A stretch of DNA of 64,000 bases from Echinococcus granulosus (Eukaryota; Platyhelminthes; Cestoda; Cyclophyllidea; Taeniidae), in contig NW_020170409.1 of assembly GCF_000524195.1 (NCBI RefSeq), positions 609,004-673,003 of the forward strand, given 5' to 3'. The notes below the pieces were generated by a model. It worked only from the letters and a program-made list of their open reading frames with translations. It ran no database searches and had not been told where the DNA came from. Positions 25,201-40,200 of this stretch are shown here, in pieces. The translations under genes were made by a program, and so were the position numbers. Each line of letters opens with the position of its first letter. The first letter of the stretch is position 1.

Positions 25201-28200
25201 TACTATCACCTGCAGCATTTAGGCAAGTTGCTTCATTTACCTTGCGGTCTTTTTACTTCCTTTAGTTGAAATTATTGCCTAACTTTCGCCATTCTAGCAA
25301 TGTTTTAAATGTCGGAATGGGTTCCATGAAAGGCCAAGAAGTAAAAGTGTTTCGGTAGGTGTACAATGTAGTGGAGAGGAATTAATCGGAGGGTTTTTCC
25401 GCGTAGCTCTGCAGATCTGTTAATCCTTATGGCGTGCTGGTTTTCGACCAGAAGGAACCTGAACACCTCCCCTTTCATCGTGGGGACGAAATTCGAGAAC
25501 GTAGTTTCAATTTGCACCAACTGGTGCGCTGAACACCTGTCGTTCCCACGGTCAGCCCTTCTAAATTTTGAGCCGGACAACAGGACAGTTTGTAACATTC
25601 CACCACGTGTCCTCCATTCCTCTCCTGCCCAGCCATTATTTACGATTGCTCAACGCGGAGAGACCTCATGGGACCTGGATGTAAACAGGCGAATGGCGGT
25701 ACTAGCATTCCCCAAAAGCCCTCCCCGTCCCCTACCCTTGAATGTGTGGCAGCACGATTTTACCGGACTTCAACACTCAAACAGAAGAGCCGCTTTCAAA
25801 TGGTAAAATTTGTCTGAGTTCAGGAGGAGTAATGGAAATACGCATAGCTTTCACAAGGTGGACTTGGCGAAAAAAATCTCTGCACTTGATGAATTCAAAT
25901 GTCAAATGTCATGCCTTTCATTGCAGATTCCCCTGGAAGTGAAATGAACGTGATTAAAAAATTACATGAACAAAATTACAGCTCCTGTTCTTTAAAACAA
26001 ATTCCACTTATGGTATGAGTGAAATATCGTGTTACTTTTCCTATGCTCTAATTCAATTGCTTTTTCTGTCCTTTTTACTGTAGGCAAGGCCATCGGACTC
26101 AACTCCTCATCGGGCGGCAGTGGAAACCAGTCCCGTGGAGGATTCAGAAGTCCCCCTCCTCCACCACCGCTACAACCTCAACACTTCTCTCCTTTCCAGC
26201 AGCGCAACCACTATCCTTGCACATCCGCTGGTATGGGCCTCTCCTCCACCGCTACCGCTAACACCTCCACCTCCTCCTACTTCCACTTTTCGCCACCGTC
26301 ATCCTCTGCACCTTGCGTCTTCCCCTACAACCATCATTACCACTACCAACAGGGGCGCCATCGATTTTCGCCATGGCAACGAATGCCTCAGCGCTCCGAC
26401 CCTTCGCAATATATCTACTGCTCCTCTGAGGTCTCCCTCGACTGCCCTTTCCATGAGCATGGTTGGCTGGGGCTGCCCGGAAGACCTGTCATCAGTTTAG
26501 TGGAGTGCCTGCTTGAAGCAGCCTTGCAAAAACTTCAAGATCCTTCCAGAAGTGGTCTCTCGCCCAGCGAGTACATACATCTCGCTCTGAAGGTTTGTAA
26601 AGTTTACCGAACTTGTGGACGCTTACTTTCCCCTTCTTACAGAACGGATGGCGGAAGGGTAATCCAATCCACACCGTACCTACAATCATGAGTGCCACGT
26701 GTTTGTGTATGAGTGTACAGGTTGATGAGAAAGGGGAATGAGGGTAGAGGGGAGGGGTAGATGTCTTCTTTCTGGATGAGTGGGGGTATCGCCTCTGACA
26801 GTAGTGATAACATCTCTGCTGTCCACTGCTTTGTGAGTCACGGTAGTCGATTTATTAGCAGTCGACGCTCCCTATCTCACTTGAGTGTGTGTATGTGTAA
26901 CAATTCTGGAAAGGGAGGCGAGGAGTATGGAGGCAGCAATTAACACTGACGTATCGTAAAAGCGGTTTCCGCGATGCGTGACCGGACTGATGACAGTCGC
27001 CATCTTTACGTGCCTTAGTTGGCTATTTCCTCAGCCAGACTATCGATAACGTCAAAATTGAAAGTGGAAAGTATATTTTTTCAACGAGATCGTTTTCACT
27101 CTTTTCCACATGCTTCAACGTACCTCTTGCGACGACAGTCCTAACAGAGAAACATCCTTGAAAGATAGTTGTGCTCGGTGAATGAAGTAAGTGTCGGCGG
27201 AAGCTAACTCCAACGCAGGAAGAGAGGAGCTCCTTCGGTTGTAAATAGACAGGCTGAAAGAGCCAACGCCCACCTCGCTTAAGGTTTGTGGGTTCTTCTG
27301 CTCTGCAAAGAACAAAGTTACCTTCGAACGTAGCGAGAGTTTTCACTTTCCTCTCCAAAGCGCGTTCAATTTTTCACTTAAGTCTCAAGTTTTGCGTCGC
27401 GTTCACACGCGAATGAACAATTAGATTGAAAGGTAGAGAAATTGCTTTCACCCCAGCAGCAGCGAAAGCAAGGAAAACAGGCTGCTCATTCTCACTTTGT
27501 TGCATCTTCTGTGGGTTATGATCCAACAAACCGAGTATACTTTGCTGTACGTGCGTATACCCTCGGGCCAAATGAACATCTAGTTTAGATAGGCGCCTTA
27601 TTTTCTTTCTAAGAAATTGAAATGACCGAGAATTCTGCTATTTTTTCTTGAAATCAAGAAGTCGACGTTATTGCTTCCATGTATCCACGGTATTGTTAAG
27701 GTAATTATTTATTTTTTCCCATCCATTCTATCACATACTTACTTTTCCAACCGAGTTCAATCTTGTTCTCCCTTGTCATCTTTTTTGTTCTCCATCACTT
27801 TTTACTTTGCTTCACTTCCTTCCCAATCCATAAACGGACCACACGCGCCTTTCATAATGCACCGGAAGATAAATCTTAAAGCAGCGATGCGCTCCTTGCC
27901 CTGTCGTTAGTTCCGCACACGTGTGTTCTCAACGCGGACGGCCACTCAGAGCATCTAGATTTCTGCGAAGGACAGTCAAAAATCACCAATCACTTTTCTG
28001 ACAAAACAATCAACTTATATTTATTGTACACTTTCAATGTGTAGCCCCGCCAACGCCACGGACTTTCCCAAACGCTGGAAGGTTCTTATCCGTACTTCTC
28101 ACTTTTCGTTTCGTGAGTGTATCAAGATAGGCATTCTGCGGTTGGTACGATAGGTATCAAGGCTTTACCGAACAGGATCAACGTACCGGAGAAATGACAA

Positions 28201-31200
28201 AGCATTCTACCTAATCATTTTCGCTAGTAATGAAAATGTGACCGTCCACTCACCAGCATTTGCAACTAGTGCCCAGCACGAAGGTAAACATACCTGACGT
28301 ATCAGTACCTTCGCTCCAAATGAGCCTAACCCATCCAGCTGCAAGACTTGGGCAAGGACATATCTGAAAGCGGAGTGCAACGACACCTCTCCCGTAGATT
28401 TACTCGATTCACACCCACGCGTATCATTTTGCGAGCAAGTTCGTCGTATTTCAGCAGTATTTTAGCAAAGGAAGATGGCCAAAGGCAGGGGTCATCGGCC
28501 TCTTCGAGCCACCTGACAGTGGCAAACTTCAACTCAATTAGGCGCTCTGCATTCACGGAATTTTTCACCTTTATGATCCCCTTGGATAATTACCGATGCA
28601 ACTATATTCTCGACAGAGCCGCTTATCTCGAACTGACGTTCATTCTTCGCTGCCCTTTCTGCCTCATTGTGCCATTGATGGAATAGATTTGGTAGACTGT
28701 CATGCTTGAATTCACCTTATTCGCTGCCTCACATATCCAAGCGCCTTTTTAGTCAGTCATTTTTTGTCGAAGTTAATAGATTGTCTGTTTTGCTCCTTCC
28801 ACATTCTCCTTAATCCTGAATCATGATAGCATCCCAAGTCACTTGCCCGTTATTAAGGCGTATTTTCTATTGAGGATCAGTCGGTACTTCCTCGACGAAT
28901 GGAACCAATGCGGCTTAAATCCCAGCATTCAAGCTGATTGCTTTGAAACTACAAGAAAATACCTTCAACATTACACCACACTATAGCAAACGGTTTGAAT
29001 TAATGTTGCAAGTATTCTGCCTCATTTGGGTTCGTCGGAAGATGGTCATATCTGCCCATCTTTGAATGTAATTTCCGCTTACCCTTTTGTAATGTTAACG
29101 AGCCATTTACGAGTGCACCACAGAAGGGTTATTTTTATAGCTCACTAACGTTAAAAAAGGAAGCAAAAAGTGACTTGCTGGGAAAAGTCACGGTCGTATA
29201 AAAGCGCGGCTTTTGTTTTCCTCTACTCTCGATTCAGTCTACAAAACTCCACGTGCATTAAGACATGCCTCAAATCACAAGGCAGCTTTGCATTGCAGAA
29301 GGAGTGTTAACGTCGTTGTGATTTTTCACTCCCAGTGGAAGCTTCTCCTGAGAAAGTTTTTTCCCCGAAGGCTCGTAATATCTAGGTCAAACGGAACATG
29401 GCTTAGTCGGTCTTGCCAGTCACTTCTATGTAGTAAGTTGTGGTTGAAAAGTAGAAGTTGTTAACCAAAATTTATTTCGGAGTGATCCGAACCTCTCCTT
29501 CGCGATATTCTCTTTTGAGTTTGCTACCCGAACAGGACAGGAGACTCGCGGTCTTCCAGTGGGGAAACGTGCATTTATAGGAATCGTAGTTTTTTTAATT
29601 ATCCAAAGATGTCAGGAATGAAATCAGTTTATTGCAAGTTCTGGACTTTGCTAAGATCAAAGGGAAACATTAGGGGGATAGCGCTTTGGTGGGGGAGGGG
29701 AGCGATCGTTTATGAAAAAACGCAAAGGGTTTTCCCATTACCAAATTCAAGGTTGGCGTTTATGCAAATCACAGAAGTTGCTTCCGATCTTGCTGGTGTT
29801 TACATTCTACGTGGAGCTCCAACGTAATGCGATGGTAAAAGTTCTACCCTCGGCCTTCGTCTGTTTTGAATGCCTTCGCTAACCTGTTTATTTATCCCCT
29901 TTTATTGCGCACTCGGCTATGAAAACATCCACACGAGGTTAGGAACGGATACGACGAGGTCACAAACTTGTCGTCAGTCCGTGGAATGAAATGCTTGTGC
30001 GCCTAACGCTAATTCAACACATACCTCAGAACTCTTTTAAGCTCTTTTGTCCATTGTGCCCTGAAGATTTGTGATGCAGCCGTCATTCTCATGGTGCGCT
30101 ATCTCCACTTTCACCAAAATGTCTTCCCTGAAATGTCTTTTTTGGTTGATATTTGCGGTCGATACAGTATCATTTTGTGATGTTTTTTCAAGACAAGTAA
30201 TTCAGCTTAATAAGTATTCCACACAAACACTTTAAAATATTACTATTTTCTTTTAAATGGATCACACCTGCTTTGTGTGAGATGGGCAAAGAAGTCGTCT
30301 TAAAATGTGCCAGGTACAAGAGGTGCACGGTCCATGGTCTATGTTGCGTTCCCAGAAAATTCGGTCAACAATGCCTGCGATGGGGGTAAAAAAAGGTAAA
30401 CAACTATTGTCTCTATGGCTGACCGTGTATAATCATACAACCCGACACTATGCCGATGAATACTGCCAACCTTCATCTAAGTCACTGGTCGTCAGAAAGG
30501 GGTATGCTGCCACAGTATTTGCTCTTTTTGATAAGAAACTTTTAGCAAACTGCGCTTGTTTAGTTAAGTGATTCACTTCCATCGACCCTGGGGGGCTTTA
30601 CATGGACAGCTGGTTATCTTTCGGCACTGCGGCCCAGGAGACATGTACATAAGTCTAAAAGGCTTGCACCTAGATATTCCCAGTGCTTTTGTACGCCATC
30701 CTGCTGTGCTGATCACGCACCAACTCTCGCACAAGGATGTTGATACTTTACGGCACTCCGAAGGGATCGCTGAGACCTTTCAAGGGACGATTATGCTTGA
30801 CTATGGTTAGAGAAAGTAATCTTTACCCTGTGTAAAGATGCTATCCAAAAATTGCCTTTAATATCTTTTAAACAAATGCTCATTAAGTTTTCCGAGCCTT
30901 TCTTCAACCGGATTATGATGCATACTTCACGCCATTGAGCTAAACTAGGATCCCTCATTTTCACGAATAACAATAGTTCCGCTGCCTTGATTTTGCTCTG
31001 TTGATTATGAGCTTTCAGAACTTATCACACCATTGCTTTTATGTCTCAGGTGGGGATATTGGTGCTGTGTCAACAACGTAGCCTCCCATCTACCAGCGGA
31101 GCCCTGTTAGCCTGCCAGGCCCAGGAGATGCTTCTGATCCACCTGCTGAATACCATTCCGCGCAACGCCATGACCGCGCAGATCATCGGACCTCTTGTTT

Positions 31201-34200
31201 GTCAGTTGATGGGCCCTCCACCACCCTCGCTTCACCCTATGGGTACCGGGACTCAGGGTGCCTGGTGGTGGTCTGCTCTAGGGCCCCTTGTCCACCCAGA
31301 CACCTACCCCGTTCATGTCGTCGCCGAGCTCCTCTTCGGACACCTTCTGGCCGGCGAGTCGGCTGGAGCTTATACTGGCGAACTTGCTTACCTAGTCGCT
31401 GCTAGAGCTATGAGGTTTGTATCTTGCCCTTTTCTTCAGGGTACTGCGTTCACTTTACAAGCATGTAACATTGATTCACTGTCAATTTATGTCGCATATA
31501 GGCTAAATGAGCTCAACACGACACAACAGATGTCGCTTGTCATCAAACTGAGGCCCATCACACGTTTTCGGGTTTTTCCTTATGTAAGACGAGTAAAACC
31601 TTTGGATTGTGGTGATGGTTTGATTTTTCCTCCGAAACCTTGGTAGAAAATGTGCTGGACCATTTGAGACTAGTTCTAGTGTTGAGTTATGCGGATGACA
31701 CGAATAAGGTTACCTCCGTAGGAAACCGACTTCAGTTTAGGTGGATGCATCGCTTTCGCAACTGCTGCTGCGCCGCTGCCTGTGAACTTCTTTTGCAGAT
31801 AGGCAAATTGGATTGCTACGACCCGCTGATGTTTTAGCTCTTCGAATATGGCAGATACTAGTGCAGCCTCGTCTTATTTTAAACCAAGCAGCTACATGGA
31901 ACCAAATCATCAACCCTGGATCCGACACATCGCGATCGCTTAGGCGTAGACTAATATCTTCTTTCAAACAGTTTTAGTTTACTTTTATCCAGTAATTTAC
32001 TGGTTTCTGGTTTCATTTTCTTGCCCCCCAAGTGTCGTTAGCTTATCTAAAGTTCATTCGTCTTTCACAATGAAATGCAATGGTAGAATACAACGCTGCA
32101 TTTCACTATCGTTTATGTCGGAGCGCCTCGTATCCGTGAGAAAGAGGGCACCACTTGTACGCTTTGTGATTTTCAACGCACTTCAAACCGATGCCGCAGG
32201 TAGACTTGAGTGGACGTCCCCTACAATGCTATCATTATTTTTTACTGCCAATCAAACAACTAGTTATTTTTATGCACCCTTTCTCCAACCGATGTCACTT
32301 GAATGACCTCTGTCTTGTGCCAATTAGATATCGTTTCAAGAGTCCATAAACCTTTGTACTATCTGCTTCTCCTCGTCCACTCTCTCTGACAGATCAAAAC
32401 CTGTCTTAGAATTACTTTCCCTTTGGCCACGGGGCCTCCACGTTTGAAATTTTGCACCCGAATTTAATCCGCTTGCTAACATTTTAGCTGCCTATAGTAA
32501 GGCGTTTCCTCGTTCCTCAAGCCGCTTTCCCAGTAATATGAAAAAATAAACTCTTAATGTGGATAGCGGTGTGAATGCTTTCCATAAAAATGATATTCTA
32601 GTATGACTATCTCAGCTCGCACTTCAGAGTGTGGTTTGACTTTGGCTTTTTTAGAAATCTCTTAAATTGGCGCTTGACTATTTTTTGTCGAGCACATTGC
32701 ATAGCCATGTATTTCAATGGACCTAAGCAGCATTGTTTATTTCCTCGGAATTAGGCTGTTCCTCGCTTTTCCCCGTTTACAGTCGTTAATTTTATGCCCT
32801 TCTCCCTAAAATTAGCCCCATTGGACTGTGCTACTGTGTCTGGGTAGTATTGTCCGTGGAGTTTTAGCATCTTTCCATCAGTGGCGATGGTGGTGACTAA
32901 GTGAAGGGCAAAGTCTCACCGTTATCCACGTCCACGCACACACGTGCATACGCACTCTCGCTCCTCTTTCGCGCCTGGTAAAAGTTCATGCTCCGCCCTC
33001 ACCCACCGGACAAAGCACAGGAGGCTCTGGGCGGATGGGGCTAGGGAAAAAGCGCCTCAATGTGTCTGCTAGCTGGCCCTAGCGACACTCCGTTGCGGTG
33101 ATCAATAGCTTTCAAGACTGATTCTTCGGTTTACATTATTTAAGCTATTCGAGGCGACCTACTCGTATTAGCAACTTTGGCTGGATTCAAGAAACCATAG
33201 CTACGAAACTGTGGTCAGGAGACCTAATTTTGATAGAAGAAATGGGGAAAGGCCTAGCTCCATGCGACGTCCAGTGAAAACATTTCCAATAAACTATTAC
33301 GATCAAACTTGCTGCCAGGAGATTGGCATTGATGGGGAATAATTATCCCAGAAATGAGACGAATATTTTGTCGATTTCGTCTTTTTTGAGACTTTGATCA
33401 TAGTATTTTGGCCGAAGGATCTCAAAATAGCAACTTGGGATTTCTAAATAAATAATTAACGAGATTTGGTGAACTCCCTCGCGTACTTACTATACCGACT
33501 TGATAGCGCCTGTGTATTTATGCATCACTTCGGTCACTGGCTCCTACTCAGAAGATATGACTCAAAACCATTTCCCTACTTTCCATATTTTCATTCAAGT
33601 TGTGCTCACTAAAAATCATTTCGACTTCGCGAACCCGATCACCATTATTCTTCTACTAAAGTTGTTTAATTTGCCTTTAAGTGATTTTCATTTTTGGTTA
33701 AAAGGGAACAAGGGGCGAATGCTGCTAAACTAGAAGAGACAGCCACGAAAAACTCACCCAACTGGACTGCGTCGATGTTAGTCATCGGGCTTTGCTTTGT
33801 GTGCTGAAAGTCTCCGTGGCATTCACTCATGCGGATCGCGTCTTTTTCCTCAGTCTCTAGAGCATAATTTAGTAGGGTCACTGGACACTACGGAAATGCG
33901 AGTCGACTCACCTCCCTCTTCCTGTGGTTGAAGGCTCGTAAACCTCCCCTCCCAATCAATGGTGTAGATTCTTCTGTTTCTCAGAAGGTACATTTTACCT
34001 TAGCCATATCCTCATCTGGAACCATTTTTCGATAAGGTGGAATGGCCGGAATAACATTCCTTCTCTGTGTACAGGCTTTCAATGAAAAGCTGGATTTTTA
34101 AGCCCCCTATACGAACTTCTTTTTCGCATTTGCAAAAATATGTGTTATGTTATACACGATGCAAAATCATAAATTCTTATTCGGTGCATCGTAGAGACTT

Positions 34201-37200
34201 TTGGCAACGTCTTTTAATATGGGTAAAGTACATGGTTAAATAAGCTTTTATGATGTTGGGTGATCCCATTAGTTAGCTCTATGGTCAGTTTATCAATCAG
34301 CTTCGTAACTACTGCCGTTCGGGCGCTTTTTCAGATTCATTTCCATGATCAACACCTATCACGTGATTACAGAGAGGCGCAATGCTTTCCACGTTCGCGT
34401 CCATAAATGCGACTTATGTGTTTGGGTCCATGCGAGTGAATATGGACCCTAACCCCTTCTGACACACCTGCAGTACCTATGGGTTCTCTTTGTATGGCCT
34501 TCATTGTCACTCATGGACTTTGTCCACAAACTTTAAAAATGGGGCGTACTAGAGACGTCAAAGCCTATTGATTCTTCTCCTCTTACCTTGAAGACTTCCG
34601 GTCCTTGAACCGGTGTCAGATAGTCCTCTGGTTATCAACGCAACCACCACCACATTGACAGCTCACCAACATGGCGATAACTCGTCTCCCCCTTCCACTT
34701 ACACCACCTCCGCCGCTATCTCCGCTTCCGGTGCATTCCGTTCGCCACCATTGCCCTCCACGTTCTTCAATGCAGCGATGACACCATTTGCCCGTCTTCC
34801 CGTGCTCCCCCTACCGCTGCCGCCACCGCAACCACTGCCAAACTACCATCGACAGGGTCAGGAAACACGTCGTCATCAGCATCCGGCCTTTGTGAACCAG
34901 GACTCTGTGGCAACTGCCTACCGACGCGACCTCGGTGCCATGGAGGGCAGACAGGCGCGTCTGGCCATCAGTCTGATCCTCGCCTCGCGCTCCGCTGTCT
35001 TTCGCATGGACCACTTCATGCGGGTCTGCGATCGACACATCCACACCTCCATCAGCCTGCTCTCGGTGTCGCGTGAGGTACGATGCAATGCTGCCCCGCC
35101 CACACGATAACCTTTTAGCCTTTTTCGCGAACACTTTCCCTCAGTTATGTTTTATGCGCACTTTTTTTACGCATGGAACATATCCTGAGGCCGTATCTTG
35201 ATCATCTCTTTTTAAACCCGTGCTTTGGTAGTGTCAGCCTCCGCGTAGCTCGAATTTTCATTACTCGGATGATGGTGTAAGTAATCGTATACCACTAAAA
35301 GTAGTGATTTCGTTTAACCACGTGATTTACCGTTCATTACCTGTGGTTAATGATAGCAATGCAAATTTAAATGTAAAAAGCCTACCACAAATGTCCTTCG
35401 CCAATAACAGTCTACATTCTTTTACATTTATCTTACCGCAACATGCGAGGTAAGGTTGGTTCTTCTGAATGTATCCTTACTGAAAAGAGATGTACACCCA
35501 AGGCGCAGCGCAACTTTTTGTTGCATTGAAGACAGCTTATTAAAATGCGAATAAAACTTTTCGTATTCTGAATGAAAAAAGTATTGCTTAAGGCATTCGG
35601 TTTCCTTGTCAGTTGTGTCAAGCGCATTGTAAATGGACAACTTGGTTTATTGTCAATTGGTGCTGTACCTAAAGAGAGTGCTGGCTATAGTGGAGATGAG
35701 TTACTTTTCATTCCTGCAGCTGTTTTTTGCAGCACGTCCTTCTATAAGCCTACGAATTTACAAAGATTAATCTATCGGTAGCTCGTACCACCAAACATAG
35801 GTCATTTTAACTCAACGGATATGGCCTCATAATATTTTGCATCAATTTGGTGTAAACTCTCCTAATTTCTCACTTCCCAACAGGAAGATTCTGGCTATTG
35901 AGCTGCGGTAGTTTACCCTCACTGATCTTCTAAATAAGTCTCGCGGAATGCTTACCTGACCGATGTCCTCAATGGACTCATCGAGTGAACCTTTTTTCTT
36001 CACTCTTATCCATAGCAGCTTCGCTGGTCCGAATAAGTGAAAGTACCACGTTGTTTTTCGGTAGGTTTTGGCGGAAGCAATAGGCCACCGTTTGCACTCC
36101 TCAACGAGCGCATTTTCATTGGATGAGCCAGCCTTCCTGCTTAACACCTCCGCTGCTGCTGCCGCCGCTACCGCCACCACCACTGGAATCTCCGGGTCCG
36201 CCAACACTGGCACCTCACTTACGGCAGGTACAACCTCCGCTGCTGGCAGTCTGGGTTTTGCGAACCTCCTGCCGGTCAATTTCGTAACAACGCCGCTGCC
36301 AACAAATGCTCTGCAGGAACGGATCTCTCTAGTCTGCGCTGCCTTTCACTTGGCGCTGTGCGTGACGGTGCGCACTGCCTGGCCTCGAGTGCACTGGCGT
36401 CGGCGAGAGATGCTCGGTTGGGCCGTGTCTACGGGCCTGCTGGCTGGTCCGCCAGCACTTCTGCATCTAACTCAGGCGTGGAGTGTCTATGCCAGTCCTC
36501 GAGAGGCCGTTACGTGGCTAGCACCCACCCTCCTCGCCTGCATAGCCTGTATTTCACCCGTTGGTGGGGCCGCAGGCGTTGGTGCAGGGGCAAGCAGAGG
36601 TGCTGGTGCGAGGCCCACGCGAAGCAGCGCCGAGGGCATGCTGTTTCTCCTCCCGCGCATCTACAGCTTCTTTTCCTTCACTCCCCTCGCTGTAGAGCAA
36701 ATCAAAGTTGCGGTCAGACAGATGACCATTCAGGTGGGTTCCTCTTTCTTCACTTTGCTCCCACAATTTCGACTTATCTTTTCTAATTTAGCTGATGCTT
36801 TACAGTGTTTGGTTTACTTCCACGTGATCGCATAGCTATGCTGAAGACGCCTTAAAAGCGCTTCTTCTTAACTCTTTCCACTTGATTCCTGTTCTTATTT
36901 CCCTGGTATTTGCATTATTTTATTTTTCAATGTCGTGATCAATTGAGCAGCGCTGGTTGCATCAAAGTCATTGCCTCCTTAAGCGGGTAATATCTTGTCC
37001 CGGCGACTTTACATAATCACCCGTTAACGCAAAATTCAGGTCGTAGCTGCACATTCTCATTGATGGCATTTCGCTTGGCAAATTGAAATCATGTAAACCC
37101 CTTTAGTATTTACACTTCTGTAAATCACTACGAAAAACAGTCAGTTTTATTTTGCATGCATAAACATCCGGCTGCATCTTGCCATTTGGATTGTTTTTTG

Positions 37201-40200
37201 TTAAAAAGTTATAGAAGGTCTAGGTGCCAGCAGCTCCAATATCTAGGAATCGCTGTTTGATTATGGACAACACTCATTTAGTCTGAATCTCGCAGGTACT
37301 CCAAAAAACCCGCAGCATAAGTTCATGAGTAGGTGTACGATTCTTTACTAGGCCCATGGTGAATTTTCGGCTGACAATCTCAAAGCTGACTTTTGCCGAT
37401 TGGAGTTAAGTAGACACTGGTAAAGTACATCATCTGATTATTTCATTTGCCACTACCAAAGCATAAGGGCCCCGTTTTTGCTCTCCTTTGATTCACCACC
37501 TGACTAAATGGCGTTCACGTAGGTTGCACCAAGATTCCCCTGTGTGAGAAACGCTTGTACTTGCTACTTTTGAGATCATGTCAACACTCAAGCAACTTTT
37601 GTTGCATCTCCCCCTGAACTTCCGATTGCGCCTCCTGGCGAATATTGAAAGTGGATCGCAGAAAGACCGTGGAAATTATTGTAAAGAGGGTCCCTGTGTA
37701 CAGCCAAAACTGCATGTGATAGGGCTGCGAAACAGCACCAGTCATGAGTGCGAGGAACACTAGACCTGTGCCGAGAAAGAGGGAGACTTGCTGGATTCTG
37801 ATCTGCAGTTCAGTCTCGGTGCATCCGGGCATTGGGAGGGGAGTGGTGATGAGAGCTATCAACAGGCAGAGCAGTCCGAAGGCACGCAAAATTTGCAGTA
37901 ACAGTTGCGACCTCTCAAATGCTTTTCCTTCGATTGTAGTCAGTATTAGGGCCAGAGAGATCAGGCAAATGGCTGTTGTTAGAAGAGCGACGCCGAGTGC
38001 TTTTGTGTTCATCGTCTGACTTCGATAGATTTGTCGCTCTGACTGGCAAACTACGTGGTCTCTCCTTCCTATGGGTCCCCACTCTCAACTGGCAGCTAAA
38101 TCACGGCACACGTCAGCTGACTAACTGATCGACTGACTGGCGATTAAATCCAGTGGTCAACGAAGTGGCCGGCTAACTCCTTTATGCGAATTTTTGGGTC
38201 AGAGCAAAAACGTTTCACGCAGACGCATAGAACCTTTTAGATGACAGTTTTATTATCTACTTAAGGTTTTCATTTTTATGCACTTTGACTCACTCATTAG
38301 GCTCAGGTCAACTTTGATCTAAACTTGCTCTTAAATGAGACAATCGGTGTCATGACCTTTAATTTGTTCGATTCAGAGTGTGCCATAATCGACATGCGCA
38401 ACTTCCTGTAACGCTTTTGTCGATGCATACAGACTAAAGTTGCCTTTGGCTTACTGGCTTTTACCATGCATTTTGATTCGACCCCTGAAGCACTGCTACG
38501 TAATCTACAGACAGTGCGACAGCTCCAACCTTACTTCCTCACCCTTTCTCCCTCCACCGACGGCTCCACTGGTGTCCCACATTGACGCCATTTGTATTAA
38601 GCTTACTAATTCTTATCTGCAAACGACATGAAAGCTATAGGCTTATATATTTTTCTCTATAGCATCTTAAAGAGGCTCACCTCTGTGCCTACAGCGGTGA
38701 TAACTGCCATTATTGTTCCGGTATATGCGAGAACGTAGGGGAAATCGACGTGGTAGATCAGGTCTATAGTGGCAGCAAACACGAGGGCACCTGTAGCGAT
38801 GCTAAGGAGGATGAGGAGGATTTTGCGGAACCACTCTGGTTCTACCCGGCCTGCAATTCGCAGTAAGATGAGAAGTAAACCGAAGATTACACACATCACA
38901 CCGATTGACTGCATGCACAGGACCCAGTTAAAAACGAGTTGAGCGGTTCCAAATTTGAACACTGGATGAATGTAGTCGTGAACCGTGAAGTAAAGACTGG
39001 CTGTGAGGCAAACTAGCGCTAAGGCAAGGGTCAGTGTCAATTGTCCCTCGATCTTCATGTTTTGCAGCCTAGTGTCAGGTAAGGTCCAGACTTGGAACTC
39101 ATTTCAGTGAAGTAAATCAATGAAAACTGCGGTGTCAGCTGATCTTAGAACCAGCGACCGTGTTTCAGCGAAGATGACTATACCATAGTCAAAATTATCA
39201 CTAAGCTTTGGAAGGGAATGGGCTTGCAGCTTATTCGGCAAACAGAAACAAAGCTTTGGGCTTTTAAAATGCTATTGAATACTTATTTAAATATTTGTAA
39301 ATTGGCAAGAATTTACCAGGCTGAGTAAGCTATAGTGCGAGTTTGACGTTTTGAATTGTACCTGACGCTGGCGTATACTAGAGAGCGATGCATACCTCTC
39401 AGACTGGATATGCTTGAATCGAAACAGCATGTAAGAGGTAATTTAAGAAATTCGTGCAATTTCAAGTATTCTTTAACTGGCGTTTGTGGACCCTTATGCA
39501 CAAGTAGTAACGTGAATTGAGAAATCGTCTGTTGCTACATCGAGTGGGCAAACTATGTAGCAGTTTCACGTGGCCAATCTCTCTTCTCTGTCAAAACGCA
39601 CCTCTGAGAGATCGTCATGACTAGCTTGACAAACTATCGTATCGTATGAATGTCTGCTGCCATCTTGTTATGCCATAACCACTATTGGTTGAAAAACCAT
39701 AGGTAAATTTCTCCACGTAATCTCAGAGAAGCGCCTAGACCCCTGCGTCTTGGAAGCCGCTATGTTGAGATTGTAGTTGAAAAAGCACGTAACCTTTTCC
39801 CACTCCTCGCTTTTCTTTTTGGATACACTATCGTGTTCTTGACTTATGGCGTTTCCCAGGCCTTAGTGGCCTTTAGACTCAACCTCATTGAGTTGCCCCC
39901 CTGTGATATTTGCGGACAAGTAAGTTATGTAGGCTTCAGAAGTCCACAAAAATTTATTTCCCAAAATTCGCAAGAACGAGGTCTTAAGCCTGCTTAAAAC
40001 ATAAAACCTGGAAAATGTAACAATTATTGAGTTTTTATATGCTAAATTAAGTTAAATGGATGCCATTTAACACCCCAGAATTGGTGAAATTTCGAACATG
40101 ATGCCGGTTAATGTAGTAGCACTTAAGTGCTTTGACAACATGGAATATATTCCTTAATTTCATTTGTTTTAACATTTAAACAGCACTTTTACTTCCAACT

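Noticed and set aside
28326..28686. Overlapping ORFs on both strands in intron 8
   Set aside because: They are frame shadows of each other with no recognisable motif or splice context.
34620..34640. Acceptor at 34619 for ZSWIM exon 10
   Set aside because: It gives phase 1 and breaks frame with exon 9; the acceptor at 34593 keeps frame and restores AMRLPVLE.
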